NCBI GenBank assembly: GCA_018816485.1
Contig: JAHIVL010000088.1
Coordinates: forward strand, 1-15,487
DNA from: Patescibacteria group bacterium
GTDB lineage: Bacteria > Patescibacteriota > Microgenomatia > UBA1400 > PJMF01
Direction of reading: 5' to 3'
Length of the DNA: 15,487 nt
Every line of letters begins with the position of its first letter. The stretch's first letter is position 1. The position numbers and the translations under genes were made by a program. Shown piece by piece: positions 1 through 7,115 of the stretch. The notes under the pieces were generated by a model, which saw nothing but the letters and a program-made list of their open reading frames with translations, was not told the origin of the DNA and searched no databases.

Positions 1-464
1 CCTGTGGATAATGCTCTGGCAATACTAATTTTTTGAGCTTCTCCACCAGATAGTTGCTTTGGAAATAAGAAAGCTTTATCTATTAAAGATATCAGAGTCA
101 AAAGATCTGTAACTCTGCGTTCAATTTCGTCTTGTTTTTTGCTCATAATTGAAAGGGGGAGAGCGATATTTTCCCAAATATTTAACTCTGGAAGTAGTTT
201 GTAGTCTTGAAAAACCACTCCGATTTTTCTTTTGTGTTCGTGAATTTGTGATTGCTTGATCTCATTTAAGTTTTTATCAGCAAAGAAAATATTACCTGAT
301 GTTGCTTGGCATTCTCTAGTTAACAATTTCATGATCGTGGTTTTTCCGGATCCAGAAGGACCAGTAAGTAAAACTAATTCTCCAGCGTCAATATCAAAAG
401 AAACATCATCAATTGCGTAAGAGTCTGGAGGAAAATATTTGCTGACTGAGGTAAATTTAATCAT
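1..464 (-). CDS. ftsE: Cell-division ATP-binding protein FtsE (3' end beyond the left edge)
   Basis: This is the N-terminal 154 residues of an ABC-transporter ATPase; the gene continues past base 1. FtsE is known to pair with the membrane protein FtsX at the division site and to use ATP hydrolysis to control peptidoglycan hydrolases. Visible motifs are a Walker A GPSGSGKTT (residues 35-43, K41), a Q-loop at QDYKLLP (86-92) and the signature LSGGE (138-142). The RE pair following Walker A (50-51) and the QDxKLLP form of the Q-loop separate FtsE from LolD/MacB-type ATPases. Walker B and the H-loop lie off the edge, and so should any ftsX. The ATG at 464 fits the family N-terminus (MIKFTSVSKYF). 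It is the last visible gene of the minus-strand run, 55 bases after the preceding ORF. The subfamily call is strong; only the C-terminus is unseen. Confidence 0.93.
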   Translation of the reverse strand, partial: MIKFTSVSKYFPPDSYAIDDVSFDIDAGELVLLTGPSGSGKTTIMKLLTRECQATSGNIFFADKNLNEIKQSQIHEHKRKIGVVFQDYKLLPELNIWENIALPLSIMSKKQDEIERRVTDLLTLISLIDKAFLFPKQLSGGEAQKISIARALST

Positions 465-475
465 AATCCAAACCT

Positions 476-505
476 AGTTTAGCCTGTTTACTGGTGACTT
501 TGCAA
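476..505 (-). promoter_or_regulatory. Possible sigma-70-like promoter before ftsE
   Basis: On the minus strand, TTGCAA (500-505) and TAAACT (476-481) are separated by 18 bases, and the -10 ends 11 bases before the ftsE ATG. A start site 6-7 bases downstream would leave a leader of only about five bases. No good Shine-Dalgarno sequence precedes the ATG. It may be an internal promoter within the operon. The matches are partial (about four of six in each box) in AT-rich DNA, so this is tentative. Confidence 0.3.
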
Positions 506-519
506 GATTGAATTAAGGT

Positions 520-1095
520 TTATTCTTCTGCGGGAGATTCTGCGTCAATTTTTAAGACTTCAACTCTACCAACATCCATTAGCCAACCTGCTTTTTGACC
601 TTTAAAAGTCTCTCCCCACACTTTTACTTCTGTTCCAGTGAGTTCGGTTAAATCTGTTACTGATGAGGTTAAATATACTGTTTGGGATTCACCACCGGGT
701 CTCAAGAGTTTATGAGAACCTTCTCCATCAAGACCACCCATTTCTAAATATCCTTCAGCAGAATCTTTGAATGATTCATCTTTGCTACCAAATATGTCAC
801 CTACATTAAGCTTTTCAGCAGATGGAAGCTCTTGCAGTGCAAGATCGGACTGAGTTGAATTAGATTTATTTGCAAAAAGCTTGAAACTGCCAAAACCTGT
901 ACCAACACCTGATAAGACTGCAATAATTGTTAAAACTATAAATAATCTTGAAGTATTTCTCATTGAACTGTCTTTCTCTGTAATATTTGCTTGAATACTT
1001 TCCTGGTCAGGCGAATTTTGATTATGCTCTAGAAGCAAATCATCGTCAACTACAGCTTTATTTTCGATGTCGTCCATAATATCAATTTTTTTCAT
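520..1095 (-). CDS. Single-pass membrane protein, function unknown, with a small beta-rich C-terminal domain
   Basis: I do not recognise a named family. The 191-residue protein has an acidic N-terminal stretch of about 45 residues, one hydrophobic segment at roughly 51-74, a Ser/Gln-rich linker, and a C-terminal domain (about 115-183). That domain alternates hydrophobic residues and contains VKVWGETFKGQKAGWLMDVG (157-176), which looks like a small OB-type beta barrel; the fold is inferred by eye. Arginines at 46 and 50 just before the hydrophobic segment predict a cytoplasmic N-terminus and an outside C-terminal domain. There is no lipobox. It sits 31 bases after prfB and 55 before ftsE on the same strand, so a link to the envelope or division is possible but rests on position only. 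A second in-frame ATG (codon 7) is an alternative start. Confidence 0.8.
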   Translation of the reverse strand: MKKIDIMDDIENKAVVDDDLLLEHNQNSPDQESIQANITEKDSSMRNTSRLFIVLTIIAVLSGVGTGFGSFKLFANKSNSTQSDLALQELPSAEKLNVGDIFGSKDESFKDSAEGYLEMGGLDGEGSHKLLRPGGESQTVYLTSSVTDLTELTGTEVKVWGETFKGQKAGWLMDVGRVEVLKIDAESPAEE

Positions 1096-1102
1096 ATTAT
1101 AA

Positions 1103-1108
1103 AGTATA
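1103..1108 (-). promoter_or_regulatory. Possible -10 element just before the unknown membrane protein gene
   Basis: TATACT on the minus strand ends 7 bases before the ATG at 1095, the spacing expected for a leaderless transcript starting at or next to the A of ATG. No Shine-Dalgarno sequence is visible, and no convincing -35 box stands at 16-18 bases. The gene could equally be read through from prfB. Confidence 0.3.
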
Positions 1109-1126
1109 ACCGAAACAGCTTGTAAT

Positions 1127-2221
1127 TTATAGCTTTATTTCTTCCTGAATAAATTTGTCTATATCACCATCTAAAACAGCTTCTGTGTTTGTGGTTTCTA
1201 CTTGAGTTCTAGTGTCCTTTACTAATTTGTAGGGATGCAAGATGTAGTTTCTAATTTGATTGCCAAAACTTGCATTTACATGAATTCCTTTTGCTTTATT
1301 CAGCTCGTTTTGAAGTTTTTGGGCTTCTATTTGTGCAAGTTTTCTTTTGAGTATTATAAGTGCTTTTTCTTTGTTTTGAACTTGGCTTCTTTCTTCTCGG
1401 CACTTGACTACAATTCCAGTTGGGGCATGAGTTAATTCAACCGCCGTATTAACTTTATTAACGTTTTGACCTCCAGCTCCACCGGCTCTTGAAAAATTCC
1501 AGTTCAACTCTGAATCATTTATTTCTATTTCATCATCGCTTTCATTTATTAGCGGTAATGTTTCGACCAGTGCAAAAGAAGTTTGTCTTAAGCTATCAGC
1601 ATTAAATGGACTTTGTCTGACTAATCTATGTGTTCCTTGTTCATTTTTTAAGTATCCATATGCATATTGGCTATCAATTTGAAATTCCACAGATTTTATT
1701 CCGGCTTCTTCACCGCGAGATTCTGAAATAAGTGTTGCTTTCCAACCTTTTCTTTCAAAAAATCTTGAGTACATTCTTTTAAGCATTAAAGCCCAATCCA
1801 TAGCTTCTGTTCCTCCTTGGCCAGAATGAATTGATAAAATTGCGCCATAGTTATCATATTTGCTACTTAGATATTGTTTCAATTTTAACTCATTTAGTTT
1901 TTTTGATAACTTTGAACAAGTGATAATTAAATCATTCTCAAGATTTTTAATTGTTTCTGCATCTTTTTCTTCAGCTATTAAGTCTTGATAAGTTGCTAAT
2001 TCTTCGCTCAAATTTTTGACAGTTTCAAAATCATTTATTTCCTCTTTAATAAGTGAAGTATTTCTCATAATTTTTTTAGCTTTTTTTGATTGCCAGAAGT
2101 TAGGTAAAAAAGTTTTTTCTTCTAAATCACTCAAATCACTTTTTAGTTTGCTTATATCGGTTAAAGATAAATATGTATTTGCATTTTTGCTAAGTAGTGA
2201 AGGTTCGTGATTAGAGTTCAT
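1127..2221 (-). CDS. prfB: Peptide chain release factor 2 (RF2)
   Basis: RF2 recognises UAA and UGA stop codons in the ribosomal A site and triggers release of the finished protein. The 364 residues match the usual RF2 length. The anticodon-mimic tripeptide SPF (204-206) is the RF2 form and excludes RF1. The catalytic GGQ (250-252) lies in SRAGGAGGQNVNKVNTAVEL, and the conserved C-terminus has DTRTQVETTNTEAVLDG. The programmed +1 frameshift that controls prfB in many bacteria is absent: the frame is continuous from ATG and has no in-frame UGA or CUUUGAC-like slip site near codons 20-30. It lies 25 bases after the DUF4012 gene and 31 before the unknown membrane protein gene. No clear Shine-Dalgarno sequence precedes the ATG, so translation may depend on upstream genes. 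Confidence 0.97.
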   Translation of the reverse strand: MNSNHEPSLLSKNANTYLSLTDISKLKSDLSDLEEKTFLPNFWQSKKAKKIMRNTSLIKEEINDFETVKNLSEELATYQDLIAEEKDAETIKNLENDLIITCSKLSKKLNELKLKQYLSSKYDNYGAILSIHSGQGGTEAMDWALMLKRMYSRFFERKGWKATLISESRGEEAGIKSVEFQIDSQYAYGYLKNEQGTHRLVRQSPFNADSLRQTSFALVETLPLINESDDEIEINDSELNWNFSRAGGAGGQNVNKVNTAVELTHAPTGIVVKCREERSQVQNKEKALIILKRKLAQIEAQKLQNELNKAKGIHVNASFGNQIRNYILHPYKLVKDTRTQVETTNTEAVLDGDIDKFIQEEIKL

Positions 2222-2246
2222 AGAATGATTTTATCATGAATCTAAT

Positions 2247-3926
2247 TTATTGGAGATCAGCTAGAAAATTTTGTTCAAGTAGAAATTGAGTAATGAAGGA
2301 GCCTTTTTTAATTACATAAGGAGTTGCGGGAAGACCTGGTTGTTTTTGAATGTAAATTTGATCTTTGTTTTGTCGAGGATTATTTAATTTAATTTCAAGC
2401 GCCGAAGTTTCTTGTTCTTTAAGTGTGAAAATAAAGCCAATTTCTTTAAATTCTTCATTCTTTGAATTTTTAATAATGCTTTCATTCCAATGAACTATCT
2501 GCAAACCATTATATTTAATATATTCTAAATTTTGATTTGGTTTCACGATTATTCTTTGATAATTAACAAATCCTAGGTGATTGGTTTCATTGCTATTACT
2601 AGACTCATCTATATTTAAATTATCTTCACCAATCAATTCAGATAAATTTGAAACCATAGGTGATAAATTATTATTTTTAAAATTAACAGTAACTAGAGTT
2701 TCATTGTTTTTTTTATCTATAACAACATTCCTAGTAATATTTTTATTTGCTTTATTTATTCCAACATTGGATTCTACTAGAAAAAGATAGTCCGCATTTT
2801 CTTGATATTTAAGTTCTTGTCTAAAACCATATTTTGATAATATTTGGTCTACCTCATCAATATTAGAATAAAGTTGAATATTTTGATACGAAAGTTGATT
2901 TATGGTTTCCTGGATAATGTTTAATTTGGATTTTTCGTTAAGTTTACTAAGTTTAATTCGTAGTTGTGTTAACAATTGAGAAAGAAGGTGTTTTTTTTCA
3001 GTACTACCTGGAAAGAAGGTACTTCTTCTTGATCTAAGTACTTCTGTAATATTATTACTGTCAACAATTGTATTGTAATCTTTAAGTGTGATACTTCCTG
3101 TAATGGATAAAATTAGTTTGGCATAATCAGGATTAACAGCAATAAGAGTGGTAACATTTTTTTTATTTCCCAGCGCGAAAAATTGTAAAATTTGTTCGGC
3201 GCTTGTTGGAAAGTCTGGATGCCAATTAGCATTGGGCAGTCTCAATCCTTTATCATTGCTGAGATATTCCTTAACACCACTTGGGGCTTCAATAAATCCT
3301 TTAAATTGGCCATCGGCATCATATATATCTTCAGTTACAATTTCGGAAACTTTTCCATTAATAATATCAAGAACAGCATACGAGCCCATGAATCCTCCAG
3401 TGGCGCGAATCTCATCAGAGTTTTGAAAAACAACAATGATTTTTTGGTCTCGGTTTGAAACACTATCAAGAATTTTTATAATGTCTGGTAAAGTTTTTGA
3501 TAATTGATCAATATTTTGAAGATATTTTTTGTCAATTAATTTTTTAGCAATTTTTGATTGATGAATTTGATTGTTTATTATTTCTATTTTTTGACCTAAC
3601 TCAAATAATGTATTTTTAAAGCCTGATATGTCAAAAATGTAGTTATCATTGGGATTCAAGCTACTTGTCGAAATGAAGGTATTTGAATAGGAGGGAATAT
3701 CTTTTATTAGATAAAAAGTATTTTTCAATAATTCAATGTTGTTATTTTTAGAAAAGGTAATTTGTGAAAGAGGTTCTATTAGGTGCAGACTTTTTACAGC
3801 AGTAATTTTAGCTTCCGAAAAATTACCATTATTTATTTGATTAATTGTTCGGCAGACTAGAATAATTAGAGTTACAAAAACTGTTGCAGAAATTATCCCT
3901 AATAATATTAAGATTTTTTTCCACAT
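2247..3926 (-). CDS. DUF4012 membrane-anchored extracellular protein
   Basis: The 559 residues begin with a signal-anchor helix at about 4-26 (KK at its cytoplasmic edge), followed by a large, probably extracytoplasmic region. The DUF4012 core is clear at about 160-300. Its motifs are FQNSDEIRATGGFMGSY (167-183), DADGQF (203-208) and NWHPDFPTSA (234-243), spaced as in that family. DUF4012 is found mainly in CPR bacteria, Actinobacteria and Chloroflexi, often near envelope polysaccharide or surface-protein genes; its biochemical role is unknown. The C-terminal half (about 380-559) is Asn/Lys-rich and beta-like, with no motif I recognise. The gene lies 16 bases after the lipoprotein cyclophilin gene and 25 before prfB. 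No Shine-Dalgarno site is obvious at the ATG. The family is sure; the function is not known. Confidence 0.88.
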   Translation of the reverse strand: MWKKILILLGIISATVFVTLIILVCRTINQINNGNFSEAKITAVKSLHLIEPLSQITFSKNNNIELLKNTFYLIKDIPSYSNTFISTSSLNPNDNYIFDISGFKNTLFELGQKIEIINNQIHQSKIAKKLIDKKYLQNIDQLSKTLPDIIKILDSVSNRDQKIIVVFQNSDEIRATGGFMGSYAVLDIINGKVSEIVTEDIYDADGQFKGFIEAPSGVKEYLSNDKGLRLPNANWHPDFPTSAEQILQFFALGNKKNVTTLIAVNPDYAKLILSITGSITLKDYNTIVDSNNITEVLRSRRSTFFPGSTEKKHLLSQLLTQLRIKLSKLNEKSKLNIIQETINQLSYQNIQLYSNIDEVDQILSKYGFRQELKYQENADYLFLVESNVGINKANKNITRNVVIDKKNNETLVTVNFKNNNLSPMVSNLSELIGEDNLNIDESSNSNETNHLGFVNYQRIIVKPNQNLEYIKYNGLQIVHWNESIIKNSKNEEFKEIGFIFTLKEQETSALEIKLNNPRQNKDQIYIQKQPGLPATPYVIKKGSFITQFLLEQNFLADLQ

Positions 3927-3942
3927 TAATTATCTCATTCTA

Positions 3943-4641
3943 CTATCTATAGCTTGCCTTGACGATTTTGTCGCCTACTTCAATAGACTCAAGGACATCC
4001 ATGCCTTCGACAAGTTTTCCAAACACAGCATGTTTTCCATCCAAGTGAGGTTGTGGGGCGTACGTAATAAATATTTGACTACCACCGGTGTTTGGTCCTG
4101 AGTTAGCCATCGAAAGAATTCCTGCGGAATCATGTTTAAGTGTTGGATCAAACTCATCCATAATTTTATATCCTGGATCACCCGTTCCCCATCTATTTTC
4201 ATTTCCAGATTCTTTGGTAAAAGGATCGCCGACTTGGGCCATAAATCCAGGGATAACTCTGTGAAAAATTATGCCATCATAAAAACCGTTATCTATTAAA
4301 TCTAAGAAATTAGCTGTTGTGAGGGGAGCTTTGTCTTTAAAGAGATCTATGACTAAAGTACCTTTTGTTGTCTCGAATATTGCTTGAGTTGCATCAATTT
4401 TTTTGAAATCTTCGACTGTTTTGTATTGGTTGTTTGGCATTTGTGGAGTTGTTTCCTTATTAGTTAATTTAGTATCTGATAATTCTATACCTGAATCATT
4501 GCTGTTTGAATCAAAATTTATTTTAATATCTTCGGGAGAATCTTTTGATGTGTCGGGATTTTCTGGATTAGTGCAGCCTGAAAATAATATTATAGTTGAG
4601 ACAACCAAGGTTGCGAGAGTGATTATTCGTGAAGTTTTCAT
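3943..4641 (-). CDS. Lipoprotein cyclophilin-type peptidyl-prolyl cis-trans isomerase
   Basis: This enzyme catalyses cis-trans isomerisation of Xaa-Pro bonds and so helps proteins fold, here outside the cytoplasmic membrane. Residues 1-23 form a lipoprotein signal: two basic residues, a hydrophobic stretch and a lipobox ending FSGC (C23). A low-complexity Asp/Ser/Asn linker (24-80) follows, then the cyclophilin domain at about 86-230. The catalytic Arg is R128 in FHRVIPGFMAQVGDP, with F133, M134 and Q136 lining the proline pocket. The block FITYAPQPHLDGKHAVFG has His (H199) where human CypA has its cyclosporin-binding Trp121, common in bacterial forms that bind the drug poorly. It is the first gene of the minus-strand run and has its own promoter. 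Nearby exported proteins (DUF4012, the 191-residue membrane protein) could be substrates, but that is inference. Confidence 0.95.
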   Translation of the reverse strand: MKTSRIITLATLVVSTIILFSGCTNPENPDTSKDSPEDIKINFDSNSNDSGIELSDTKLTNKETTPQMPNNQYKTVEDFKKIDATQAIFETTKGTLVIDLFKDKAPLTTANFLDLIDNGFYDGIIFHRVIPGFMAQVGDPFTKESGNENRWGTGDPGYKIMDEFDPTLKHDSAGILSMANSGPNTGGSQIFITYAPQPHLDGKHAVFGKLVEGMDVLESIEVGDKIVKASYR

Positions 4642-4650
4642 ATATTTGTT

Positions 4651-4678
4651 AGTATACTTAAGAATTGAAGAGATGCAA
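4651..4678 (-). promoter_or_regulatory. Sigma-70-like promoter for the cyclophilin operon
   Basis: On the minus strand, TTGCAT (4673-4678) and TATACT (4651-4656) are 16 bases apart. The -10 ends 9 bases before the ATG at 4641, so transcription would start about three bases upstream of the coding sequence. No Shine-Dalgarno sequence fits in that space, consistent with a leaderless or near-leaderless mRNA. This is the best-formed promoter of the left operon. Confidence 0.5.
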
Positions 4679-4679
4679 C

Positions 4680-4701
4680 TTTTAAATCAGTTTTAAATCA
4701 G
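4680..4701. repeat. Tandem duplication of an 11-base unit
   Basis: The unit TTTTAAATCAG occurs twice without interruption (4680-4690 and 4691-4701), followed by a partial third start (TTTT). It lies between the two divergent promoters, just upstream of the -35 region of the cyclophilin gene. Confidence 0.9.
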
Positions 4702-4720
4702 TTTTTAATTTTTTTTACAA

Positions 4721-4750
4721 CTGAAACTGCTAAAAGACTAAAAATATACT
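4721..4750 (+). promoter_or_regulatory. Possible promoter for the alpha/beta hydrolase cassette
   Basis: CTGAAA (4721-4726) and TATACT (4745-4750) are 18 bases apart. Transcription would begin near 4757, giving a leader of about 65 bases that contains both copies of the 19-base tandem repeat. The -35 box matches four of six consensus bases. No other well-placed -10 was found closer to the ATG at 4822. Confidence 0.35.
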
Positions 4751-4780
4751 ACAATTGACTCAAGAATATATTCTAAAACT

Positions 4781-4823
4781 AAGATTGGTTTAAAAAATTA
4801 AGATTGGTTTAAAAAATTAAGAT
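4781..4823. repeat. Tandem duplication of a 19-base unit ending at the hydrolase start codon
   Basis: AAGATTGGTTTAAAAAATT occurs twice head-to-tail (4781-4799 and 4800-4818). The first five bases of a third copy (AAGAT, 4819-4823) run into the ATG of the next gene. The array therefore fills the whole region where a ribosome binding site would lie. Neither unit has a good Shine-Dalgarno core; the closest is the TTGG. Confidence 0.93.
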
Positions 4824-5583
4824 GAAAACAATTTTTATACTACATGGTTGGGCTATTAGAGGTGGAGAAGAGAATCAGAGGATGTGGCAACCATTTATTA
4901 ACGAGTTAGAATTGAGTGATTCACAGGTAGTATTTTTGAAAATTCCAGGACTTTCGGTACCACTGAATGAAGTTTGGGATATGGATAATTATTTGTCTTG
5001 GTTGGAGAGTGAGATTGCTCAAAAATCAAAAGGTGAAAAAGTCATTTTATTAGGACATTCTTTCGGTGGTCATTTGGCTATTAAATATGCAGCACGAAAT
5101 CCCGAAAAAATGGAAAAATTAATCTTGGTAGATAGCTCTGGTATTAGAGATATGGTTCCGAAAGCAGTTATTAAAAGAACTATTTTCTTAATGCTTGCAA
5201 AGGTTGGCAAAATATTTTTTAAGTCTGAATTTTTTAGAAATATGATTTATAAATTTGCCAGAGAATCTGATTATAAAAATGCTCCTCCACTACTACGAAG
5301 AACAATGTCTAAAATTTTGGATGATGAAATTCTTGAAGAATTGCCAAAAGTAAAGTGTGACACAAAAATAATTTGGGGAGAGAATGACTTAACAACTCCA
5401 GTAAAGCATGCTAAAAAAATGCAAGCAGAAATCAAGAATAGCGAGCTTATTTTTATAAAAGAAGGCAAGCATTCTCCTCAATTTACTCATGTAAAAGAAA
5501 CTGCAAAGTTAGTGATGGATTTTGTATTGGAGAATGATACTAGCAGGCAAAAGAGAGATAAATATTTTGGAGATTACAAGTGA
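4822..5583 (+). CDS. Alpha/beta hydrolase, substrate unknown
   Basis: This is a 253-residue soluble alpha/beta-hydrolase of normal length for the fold, with no signal peptide or membrane segment. Visible elements are the oxyanion-hole region FILHGW (5-10), the nucleophile elbow GHSFGG (S80), an acid in GENDLTTP (D189) and a catalytic His in GKHSPQF (H217). A Ser-Asp-His triad is thus complete. A cap region at about 110-165 is rich in Lys/Arg/Phe and would set substrate choice, which the sequence does not reveal: esterase, lipase, thioesterase and amidase roles are all possible. Its stop TGA overlaps the GTG start of the Mur-ligase-like gene by 4 bases, so the two are probably co-translated. 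This suggests a step in the same envelope pathway, for example releasing an acyl group or peptide. Confidence 0.9.
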   Translation: MKTIFILHGWAIRGGEENQRMWQPFINELELSDSQVVFLKIPGLSVPLNEVWDMDNYLSWLESEIAQKSKGEKVILLGHSFGGHLAIKYAARNPEKMEKLILVDSSGIRDMVPKAVIKRTIFLMLAKVGKIFFKSEFFRNMIYKFARESDYKNAPPLLRRTMSKILDDEILEELPKVKCDTKIIWGENDLTTPVKHAKKMQAEIKNSELIFIKEGKHSPQFTHVKETAKLVMDFVLENDTSRQKRDKYFGDYK

Positions 5584-7115
5584 AAATCCTCTCAATACTA
5601 TTATTATTTTTAACATCCTTTTTTATTAGAGCATCTAGGTGGCTTTCAATAGTTCAGCAAAAAGAGTACCGCTTAGATAGATTAATCTTATTTATAAAAA
5701 CTGTCGAAGGAAAAAAAGAATTACTGAGGTTAATTCCCAAGAAAAAAGATTTTTCCAAAACTGGGTTAAAGAGACCAAAAATAACTATGAGAATTTTGCT
5801 TGTTGCAGGATTATTTTTTATTCAGTTTTCTTTTTTAATTATTTTTCTTGTAATGTTATTGGTGGTATTTTTCAGTCCAGCAAGACTGGGAATTATAGCA
5901 TATTTTATTGTTGGGTTACTACTTTGTTTAATTTTTATTCCAGCTTTAGTAGTGATTGCAATTTTGCCTACGTCGGTAGTTTCATCTATTAGAATATTCA
6001 TTGAGTTAGTTAGAGCTAAAGCAAAAGTTAAAAAATCAAATCCAAAAATTATTGGGATTACTGGTAGCTATGGAAAAACATCTACAAAGATGATCTTGGC
6101 TAAAGTTCTAGAAAAAAAATACTCTGTCTTTAAAACTCCGAAATCCTACAATAATAGATTTTCAGTTGCCCGTAGTATTAATAAAGCTTTTCAAAATCAG
6201 GAAATAATGATTATTGAATATGGTGCTTATAAAAAAGGAGAGATAAAAACCTTAGCGTCTTGGTTTAAGCCAAACTTGGCTGTGATAACGGGTTTGGCTA
6301 AACAGCATTTGGGATTATTTGGAACAATAGAGTCTGTCATTAGAGCAAAGGCAGAGTTAATAAAAGCTTTAGATCCTGGATCAATAGTAGTTTGCAATGG
6401 TAATGACAAAGGTGTGGTTAAAATTTGTAAGCTTGGAGCTGGCTTGATTTCAGATTTAGATTTGAGTGCAGATTCGAAATCAGGCAAAAATTTGAAAATT
6501 ATTGAAGCTAATGAAGAAAACAAAGACTTGTTCATTATAAAAGCTCACTTGAATAAAGCTGGTAAACTACTTTTTGTTTTTGCTGGACAACAAGTTAACA
6601 CCAATCTTATGGGCATGCATTACTTAGAAATAATCAGAATGGTTATTTTAGTTGCAAAGGAATTCGGAGTGAGCGATAGGGATATAGTAGATGCAATTTC
6701 AAGCTTTGTTCCTGATGATAAATTTATTTTTTCATACAAACTCAACTCTGGAAGTTTGGTGATTGATGATGGTGGCACTAGCAACCCAAAAGGATTTGTG
6801 GCAGCAATTAATCTCGCGTCAAGCATTGAGGTTTCGAAAAAAATCTTGATTACTTCCGGTATTGTTGATTTGGGCAGTGAATCTGAAAGTATCCATGAGA
6901 ACTTGGCCAAGAAGGCAGTTAAGGTTTTTGCTACAGTTCTTTATGTAGGTGAGTCAGGAAAAGAGCAATTTTTAAGCGTTTTTGGTGAGAAATTTTTTAA
7001 CGGTGAATCTGCAGATGATCAAGCTAAAATAACTAACTTTTTGTCAAATACTAGTAATCGTGAGATGATTTTAATAGAAGGTAGAATGCCAGGATGGATA
7101 AAACAATACATATGA
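5580..7115 (+). CDS. Membrane-anchored Mur-ligase-family (MurF-like) ATP-dependent amide ligase
   Basis: Mur ligases join an amino acid or peptide to a carboxylate through an acyl-phosphate, using ATP. This 511-residue protein has the Mur central domain: P-loop GITGSYGKTSTK (159-170, K166), Mur-type His in KQHLGLFG (H243) and a Lys at the carbamylated-lysine position in RAKAEL (K257). The C-terminal domain carries IDDGGTSNPKGF (395-406), corresponding to the MurF DDxYNANP block but with Gly-Thr replacing Tyr-Asn, and a GSESESIHE stretch. The usual N-terminal UDP-sugar-binding domain is missing. In its place are hydrophobic segments at about 2-17, 71-98 and 103-130 plus a basic cytoplasmic loop. 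The GTG start at 5580 is supported by TTTGGAG seven bases upstream and a GTGA overlap with the hydrolase. PgsB/CapB, which also couples an N-terminal membrane helix to a Mur-like domain, is an alternative relative. The substrate is unknown. Confidence 0.88.
   Translation: MKILSILLLFLTSFFIRASRWLSIVQQKEYRLDRLILFIKTVEGKKELLRLIPKKKDFSKTGLKRPKITMRILLVAGLFFIQFSFLIIFLVMLLVVFFSPARLGIIAYFIVGLLLCLIFIPALVVIAILPTSVVSSIRIFIELVRAKAKVKKSNPKIIGITGSYGKTSTKMILAKVLEKKYSVFKTPKSYNNRFSVARSINKAFQNQEIMIIEYGAYKKGEIKTLASWFKPNLAVITGLAKQHLGLFGTIESVIRAKAELIKALDPGSIVVCNGNDKGVVKICKLGAGLISDLDLSADSKSGKNLKIIEANEENKDLFIIKAHLNKAGKLLFVFAGQQVNTNLMGMHYLEIIRMVILVAKEFGVSDRDIVDAISSFVPDDKFIFSYKLNSGSLVIDDGGTSNPKGFVAAINLASSIEVSKKILITSGIVDLGSESESIHENLAKKAVKVFATVLYVGESGKEQFLSVFGEKFFNGESADDQAKITNFLSNTSNREMILIEGRMPGWIKQYI

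Noticed and set aside
4680..4823. Direct repeats considered as a CRISPR remnant
   Set aside because: The units are contiguous with no spacers, are short, and no cas genes are present.
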